From Sipunculus nudus (Eukaryota > Annelida > Sipuncula > Golfingiida > Sipunculidae), in assembly GCA_026874595.1 (NCBI GenBank), contig CM049317.1:26750401-26814400 (forward strand): DNA of 64,000 nucleotides, in the 5' to 3' direction. Numbering within the stretch: the first letter of the stretch is position 1; the number at the start of each line of letters is the position of its first letter. The translations under genes and the position numbers were made by a program. The notes beneath the pieces are model-generated. The model ran no database searches and was not told where the DNA came from. It saw nothing but the letters and a program-made list of their open reading frames with translations. Shown in pieces: positions 58,270-64,000 of the stretch.

Positions 58270-59720
58270 AAACATACCCTAACACTCTGATAATAAAGGT
58301 CTCAGTGACCAAATTCCAGGATGTCAGGTTAGAAGATTCTGGGTCCAATGGTTATGATTTGTGCCCTACATTAGTGTCACATTTTCATTTACTCTAGAAG
58401 ATGCTTATAAGCCCCATAGCTCAGAGAATATGGGTAACAGAGACCGAATTTCAGGTTTACAAGGATATTTTTCACGGACCTCCCTGAATATTAAGTTAAA
58501 AAAGATTCTAGTTCAAATGGTTATGATTTCTGCCCTACTTTGGTATCATTTTTTTTTAATTATGCTTGGGGGTGCTTATAAGCTACATAGCTCAGAGAAT
58601 ATGGGTAACAGGGACCCCATTTCAGGTTTCCAGGGGTATTTTTCACGGACCTCCCTGGACGTCAAGTTAGACAAGCTAAGTCCGGCCTTAAAAAATATGC
58701 CCTGTTCTTTAAAGGTCTCAAAAATAGATAAAAATTCGTTTTAAAAAATGTAAAAAAATACTGGTAGCGCCACCAGTCTGCAGAAACCGATGAAACACTC
58801 CTTGATCGATGAAACACTCCTTGATCATGCAAAAAATCATGGTGATCAATGCATTAGTTGTTTAGATGCTTGAGCATTTGTATCGAATTTTCCATTATCT
58901 CGGGGGGGGGGGGGTACTTCGAAGCCCCATAGCTCACTGGTTTTGGGTAACAGAGACTTAATTTAAGATTTCCAAGGAGACTTTTCATAGGCCGCCGGAC
59001 ATTTCAAGAAAGAAGATTCTAGGTCCAGTCTTTACGATGTGTGCCCTGTTGACAGGTAACCGCATCTTTAAAGGTCACAAATGAAGAAAAAATGCTATAA
59101 AAAATACAGGAGGCGCCACTAGTCTACAGAAAATGATGAAACACTCCATGGTCAATATCCATGCGACGAATCATGGTGATCAATGCATTAGTTGTTCAGA
59201 TACTTGAACTTTTGTATCAAATTTTCCATTATTCCGGGGGGTACTTCGGAACCCAATAGCGCAAAGAATATGAGTAACAGAGAGTTAATTCCAGGTTTCT
59301 CAAGAGATTTTTCATGGACCTCTCTGGATGTCATGTTAAAAGATTCCAGATTCAGCGGTTACGATTTGTATCCTGTTACAGATGACCGCATCTTTTAAGG
59401 TCACAAAAATAGAAAAAAATCGTAAAAAATAAAAAAAAAACAAGTACTTCAGATACATGAGTTTTTGTTTCAAATTTCCCATTTTTTTTTGGTGGGGGGG
59501 GGGATTACCTCGGAGCCCCAAAGCTCGAAGAATATGGGTAACAGAGACCTGATTCTAGGTTTCCAAGGATATAGTTTATGGCCCTCTATGGATGTCATGT
59601 TAGAAGATTCCAGGTCCGGCGGTCACGATTTGTGCCCTGTTAACGGAAGGACAGACAGACAGACGGAAAGCTGGACGGACGGACGACGGACAAAGAGTGA
59701 TCGCTATAGCTCAGTGCTCC
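58270..59720 (+). repeat. Array of ~340-bp units, inverted relative to the 11-kb array
   Basis: The landmark 'agaatatgggtaacagagac' recurs at about 58426, 58597, 58943 (diverged), 59266 and 59530. The spacing of 171 followed by 346, 323 and 264 shows partial units. Each unit carries 'ttttcacggacctccctgga', 'gatttgtgccctgtta' and 'gccaccagtctgcagaaa'. The array ends with 'gacggacggacgacgg' and 'caaagagtgatcgctatagc', the same terminus as the 11-kb array in reverse. Confidence 0.8.
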
Positions 59721-60370
59721 ACTGTGTCAGTTTAAAATTTAGTGTGGGGAAATTTCAACGGGTCATAATGTGCGCGTTGATTGTTTCAGGAAAAAACATT
59801 GATGTAGGATTCGAGTTCGAAACAAGAGTCCACACTGTCATAGTCACCGAGGGTGTCTCAATTGTAAGATATATGGGATAGTAAATTTTATGCACTTTTT
59901 TGGGATTATAAGCTCCAGATAGAATATGTTTCCGTTAAAAAAAAGAGAAAATCCTTCATAATATGTGGTATCTCATTCTATTTAGAGTTATTTTCGTTTT
60001 AGTAACCGAACACGTGTATATATTCCAAACAGGGAGGAGATTAAGCAACATATTTTCAAACTTAATTAAAACAACAACAAAAAACAAAGAAAAACAATAA
60101 CAAATTAAGCATGATTATCCCAGGTTTCCTTTTTATTGGACTCTGTTGCTCAAAGACGCCAAAACGAAGGAGGTGGACTTGGACTTGAAACTAAGTGACT
60201 TGACTGGGAATCAACAGGCCTAAGTCGGACTTGCACTCGGACTCGGATAGTGTTGACTCGGCTGTTCAGCACCGGAACAGACTGACCGATATACAGAACT
60301 ACTGCAAGGTAAATACAAATATTCATATAATTAGGGAAACGGAAAAACCGGCATGAAGAATTTCTTTATA

Positions 60371-60424
<54 letters not shown>

Positions 60425-60786
60425 GTCATTTAATGTTAACAGAATAACGGAGATTTAAGTATAAGTAAATGTAGTTTATCCAAAGCTAAAGCGACGTATT
60501 TCATTAAAACTTACATAAAATGTTGTTTAAATTCCCAACCCTTTTTACTGATACATCCACATATAAAAAAGGCGTTATGTCAAAATGTCTTAGATGTAAG
60601 GCATCCATTTTTAATTCATTCAGATTAACTATTGTTATCAAATTTACTACTGCTAAAATTCTTCTTCTTCATCATAAAATTATCTTTATTATTGCTTTTA
60701 TAAAAAAATAAATAATGGTGTTAATAACCGAAATAAAAGCAACAATAATTATTATTACATTTTTTAAATATTAAGAAAACAATAAC
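59721..60786. other. Noncoding with minisatellite and TA tract
   Basis: Complementary GTCC-type minisatellite at about 60165-60260 and (TA)n at about 60375-60420. No exon is seen. Confidence 0.55.
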
Positions 60787-61237
60787 CAGTGGCGTCCATA
60801 TAGGGGGATGGGGGTATATAGCCCCCCACTTTTTGGCAAGGGGGGGGGGGGGTATGGTCAATGCAATCATCCCCCACCCCACTATTCAGAGAACAATATT
60901 TATATATTTCAAATGAAATACATAAATAAATAGGATTATGGACTTTGAATCAATCTAGAGTGTACTATGAAATATTTATATCTAAATGGTTTTGAATTTA
61001 CATTAACCTTATTTTGTAAAGCCTTATACAATGTATTTAATGATATATTTGATATTTGTGACACTGACAATATAAACATATTGTATATATATATATATAT
61101 ATATATAATTCTTTAATTCCAATTTTGACTGCCCTCAACGCCTGTCATCACCCCCACCCCCACCCACCCTTTCGAGTCATCTCCCTAACCCTGCGAGTCA
61201 CCCCCCTCCAACCCTTGGAGATACATTTACGCCACTG
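60787..61237 (+). mobile_element. Complete non-autonomous hAT-type MITE with 8-bp target duplication
   Basis: Left end CAGTGGCGTCC and right end ...ACGCCACTG form a 9-base terminal inverted repeat of the CAGTGGCG type known from hAT transposons. The element is flanked on both sides by ACAATAAC (60779-60786 and 61238-61245), a perfect 8-bp target-site duplication, the length made by hAT transposases. The 451-bp interior is non-coding, with a G-rich head, a TA tract (61083-61107) and a C-rich tail. Related fragments lie at 7770-7935 (-) and 8028-8350 (+). Confidence 0.85.
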
Positions 61238-61662
61238 ACAATAACCATCACTATTATATGAACCTTGTTTCAGTTAGAGAAATGATGGACAGAAAAAAAC
61301 CAACCACCTACCAAAGGACATATACCCTAAAATAAGCTAATCCCCCCCCCCCCCAGCCATACAATACGTTTATTTACTGAAACCCCATATTTTGGAATAT
61401 ATAACATGATTTGTAGTAAATGATAAAAATCATCAGATCACAAAGTTACTTCGATGTTGCCATGTAAAATAATGTGCATTGTTTTCTCGTAATGCTAAGT
61501 GGGCTCAAGTTACTTAATCACCGGCTCCTGAATAAGCAAGGGGAACATGTCCCCCTGCTCAACATCCCCTTTTCGGCGAAAACGAGGTCCATTACTAAAA
61601 AAGTTAAATTAACTGGAAAAAACGTTCAATTTCTTTGTTTTTATTTATCATGGACACCGAAG

Positions 61663-61856
61663 ATACTGCCTGCATCCCGGAAGCCACGAGTGGTCAGACG
61701 CAAGAGAGTTTTGTGAAAAGGATGGTGGTATATTGGCCGTCGACCGAGATCAGAGCATTCACGCAATACTGGAAAGCCTGCTGAAAAATGATTTCACACT
61801 GAGGAACGCCTGGATAGGGGGCAGGACTATCTCTCTTTACTGGTCCTGGATTCTGC
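61663..61856 (+). CDS. C-type lectin domain half-exon, locus B
   Basis: The plus frame reads YCLHPGSHEWSDAREFCEK, DGGILAVDRDQSIHAILESL and NDFTLRNAWIGGRTISLYWS, ending WIL with a strong donor (CTGC|gtaagg, phase 1). These are the N-terminal landmarks of a CTLD: the Y-C start, W..A...C helix, GG.LA loop, WIGG core and W.W end where CTLD genes often have an intron. No stop interrupts it. The acceptor is less clear: the only nearby AG is at 61661-61662 (phase 2). The next exon found (62378) starts in phase 1 and gives ...WSWILPDGS..., so it could join directly, but then the C-terminal CTLD half would be missing and a WSC domain would follow. The homologous exon in locus A (24960) is broken. Confidence 0.75.
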
Positions 61857-62377
61857 GTAAGGACTTTCAAGTTTAACATATGATTACGTAGACAAAAGGG
61901 AAGTATACGAGAGTGTCTTCTTTTGGTAGAAATATCACACTCTGTTTTATGTTTTTACCCTATATAGCTGAGGAAAAACGAACAAATATAAAGTAAATTA
62001 AATGTTCTTTATCAAAATTTCCGTGATTGATATACTGCTTACTGGATATTAAGAACACTTGGTTTTCTGTGATGTCTATGTTAGGATATGCCATTTTTTT
62101 TTTAAATTCCAAATACATTCTAACAGTTATAAACAATAATAAAAGTTAAACTACTACTACAAATAATAAAACAATAATAATAATACATATTTACATTATT
62201 ACCATTAGTATTATTATTATTATTATTATTGTGAGTAGTAGTAGTAGTAGTAGTAGTATCATATAAGGCATTACTCTATTATTTTCTATTATTTATTATT
62301 ATTATTATTATTATTAATACTAACGTAAATATCTTCAATCCTCCAATGCCTGGGATCCTCTTTTTTCAAACATTCAG

Positions 62378-62529
62378 CCGATGGGTCTGCCCAGAAAATG
62401 TACTTCCAGGGATGTTATGAACATTCTGATGAATCCAGGGTGGATCAATATCAATTGTGTACAAATGTGTGGAGTATTGCGCATTGCGAGATGTTTTGTG
62501 GCAACTTCAAGTACTACTCACTATATAAG
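62378..62529 (+). CDS. WSC domain, first half (exon), locus B
   Basis: Acceptor ttttttcaaacattcag ends at 62377. The frame reads DGSAQKMYFQGCYEHSDESR, VDQYQLCTNVWSIAHCEMFC and GNFKYYSLYK, then donor AAG|gtgacc (phase 0). YFQGCYE with a later C...C pair and F.YYSL is the start of a WSC domain, a Cys-rich putative carbohydrate-binding module of secreted and membrane proteins, also found in polycystin-1 together with a lectin domain. Incoming phase 1 fits the donors of both the signal exon (50482) and the CTLD exon (61856). Confidence 0.75.
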
Positions 62530-62539
62530 GTGACCAAAC

Positions 62540-63345
62540 ATAGAATACTTATTAGTTAACTAGAAACAAGAACACTGTTAAGAGTGAGATACAGTTACGT
62601 TTCAGTTTATTTCCGAACTAGATATCAATGCATCTTAAACCTTAACTTCTAAGGGATCCAAGAATCCGCTATGTGAGGGTTCCTGTTTGTAAAGCAAACA
62701 CAGAATACGCAATGGTTAAGCACAGACGATAACATTTTTAAGAGTGAAATAAGGTCATGTTGAAAATTATGATTCAACCACTGCTTTTGTTCCCAACTAG
62801 ATACAAGTGAACAACTAAATTTGTATTCTACCGAATGCAAGGCTCCGCCATGTGGGGTCCCTATTTGGAAAGCTATAAGTAGGATGCTGTCAAAACCGTG
62901 TTTCCATTCACTTTTTAATCCAACATTTTCAGGTTCATATCTGGGTGTGACTGTACATTTGTGAATTTCCATTGATGACGTTCTAAAATCCAGATCAAGT
63001 GCCAGATCTACACCAAAATCTAAACGATTCTTCACTACTGAACTTTTCATGAGATTCCAGTTGTAATTCTGGGAGTTGGATACACAAACACAGAATCACA
63101 CAAACGAAACCTGGATCAACATAAACCCGCCTGGCGGAGACAATAAATTACGAGTTTAATGAAGTAGACAGTATACAAGAGTAGACTGGCCTTCTAGACT
63201 TGGCTACTAGATGTAGCCAAGCGTTTTTCCCACCTGGAACACTAGCAGAAACACACGCTATCAGATGCTATTACATTTATAATGCTCGACTATTATTAGG
63301 AAAACTTGTTTAGAGATTCTCTTTTTTTAAATTTCGTCTGTTAAT
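62540..63345. repeat. Intron containing a dispersed-repeat insertion
   Basis: Between the two WSC exons. About 62645-63140 belongs to a dispersed family: it starts 'gggatccaagaatccgctat' and ends 'ccgcctggcggagacaataa', with a partner fragment at 7350-7560. The minus frame 62649-63050 is explained by it. Confidence 0.45.
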
Positions 63346-63348
63346 CAG

Positions 63349-63502
63349 GGACAATATCGAAATGGAGCCATATGTTGCTGTGGAAACAGTCTAGGTCGGC
63401 GTTATTCTAATCGCTGCAGCAAGAATGGATGCCTGAACGGGACACATTTTTGTGGAGATAGTTTGTCAGTCCGTGCTTATTATTCGCTTTACACAAAATC
63501 AA
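63349..63502 (+). CDS. WSC domain, second half (exon), locus B; gene continues past the window
   Basis: Acceptor gtctgttaatcag ends at 63348. The frame reads GQYRNGAICCCGNSLGRRYS, NRCSKNGCLNGTHFCGDSLS and VRAYYSLYTKS, then donor A|gtaagt (phase 1, starting 63503). Phase 0 at entry matches the 62529 donor. C-x-CGNSLG, the C..N.C..G...CG and YYSLY close a WSC domain (family pattern ECYCGNSL...C...C.G....CGG....SVY). The junction gives YYSLYKGQYRNG, as expected for the middle of the domain. The open end in phase 1 shows that further exons lie to the right. Confidence 0.8.
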
Positions 63503-64000
63503 GTAAGTGTATCACGTATTTTGTTATTTTATTTGACACAAAAGTTGACAAATATATGATTTCTGTATCACTGTGACTTTGGTAACAATTTATTCAAGTA
63601 GAATTTGATATAAATCATGGAAAGATTTAAAATCATATTTTGCATTTTTTTTTCAAAATTGGTGAAGTGGTAACAATAAAAAAAGGTAGGTTTGCAAATC
63701 CTGCAGATGTATATTCTTTTATTTAATTGTTATCTACTTCCTGTAAGATATACTCTGAATTAAATATGTAAATGTATATATAAAAACGGTTCATTTCTGG
63801 ATAGCAGTAAGCAAGGCAGCCATATAAATGTTATAATCGGTAATAATTATAGCATTCCAACAACTATTTCGTATTCGGCTATGTCAAATTAGGATTTATA
63901 ATTATCAGTATGTAGGGTCGATCTATAATAAAAGGTATACAGTCGTGGTCTATCGATGGCCTGTTTTCCGTATTCCACTAATCCTGTGCGTAAAGCGGAT
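63503..64000. other. Start of the next intron
   Basis: AT-rich with no exon seen up to the window edge. Confidence 0.55.

Noticed and set aside
61694-61879. Minus-strand open frame at the locus B CTLD
   Set aside because: It is the antisense shadow of the CTLD exon read on the plus strand.
62649-63050. 133-codon minus-strand frame between WSC exons
   Set aside because: It falls in a dispersed repeat with a partner fragment at 7.35-7.56 kb and carries no recognised domain.
1-64000. CRISPR array or bacterial defence system
   Set aside because: Tandem repeats here lack regularly spaced unique spacers, and the gene style (introns, LINE, long noncoding stretches) is animal.

Overview
The window reads as nuclear DNA of a marine invertebrate animal, most likely a lophotrochozoan such as a mollusc. 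It is AT-rich and gene-poor. It holds GT-AG exons separated by kilobases, many (TA)n microsatellites and poly-G/C tracts, and layers of decayed transposons. Its recognisable proteins are of animal type: a heparan-sulfate-type sulfotransferase, C-type lectin domains (CTLD) and a WSC domain. Nothing bacterial (operons, Shine-Dalgarno sites, CRISPR) is present. The species cannot be named from sequence alone.

Layout. 0-17.4 kb is mostly intergenic: microsatellites, a GTCC-type minisatellite (4.0-4.9 kb), hAT-type MITE fragments (7.8-8.35 kb), an array of ~340-bp repeats (11.34-12.75 kb) and a minisatellite with higher-order structure (13.64-14.37 kb). At 17.5-18.5 kb lies the only complete, clearly intact gene, a single-exon type II membrane sulfotransferase of the heparan sulfate 3-O-sulfotransferase family. 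19.1-29.3 kb ('locus A') looks like a decayed copy of a secreted lectin-type gene: a signal-peptide exon, a broken CTLD exon and a two-exon CTLD with a stop and a frameshift. Retroelement debris, including a head-to-head (5'-inverted) non-LTR insertion, lies among these parts. 32.9-38.26 kb is a near full-length but degenerate L1/Tx1-like LINE. 39.7-49.5 kb is repeat-dense: two minus-strand candidate exons, paired dispersed repeats, a TIR element and ~333-bp tandem repeats. 50.2-64.0 kb ('locus B') carries a homologous signal-peptide exon, a clean CTLD half-exon and two phase-matched exons that together make a WSC domain. The gene runs off the right edge.

The main biological story is a local duplication. 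Loci A and B share upstream/5'-leader sequence, signal-peptide exon and CTLD exon in the same order and orientation. B keeps open frames and splice sites, while A has decayed. A third, exon-less copy of the upstream cassette lies inverted at about 43.1-43.2 kb. All exon models rest on frame, splice-site phase and motif reading by eye, with no transcript or database support.
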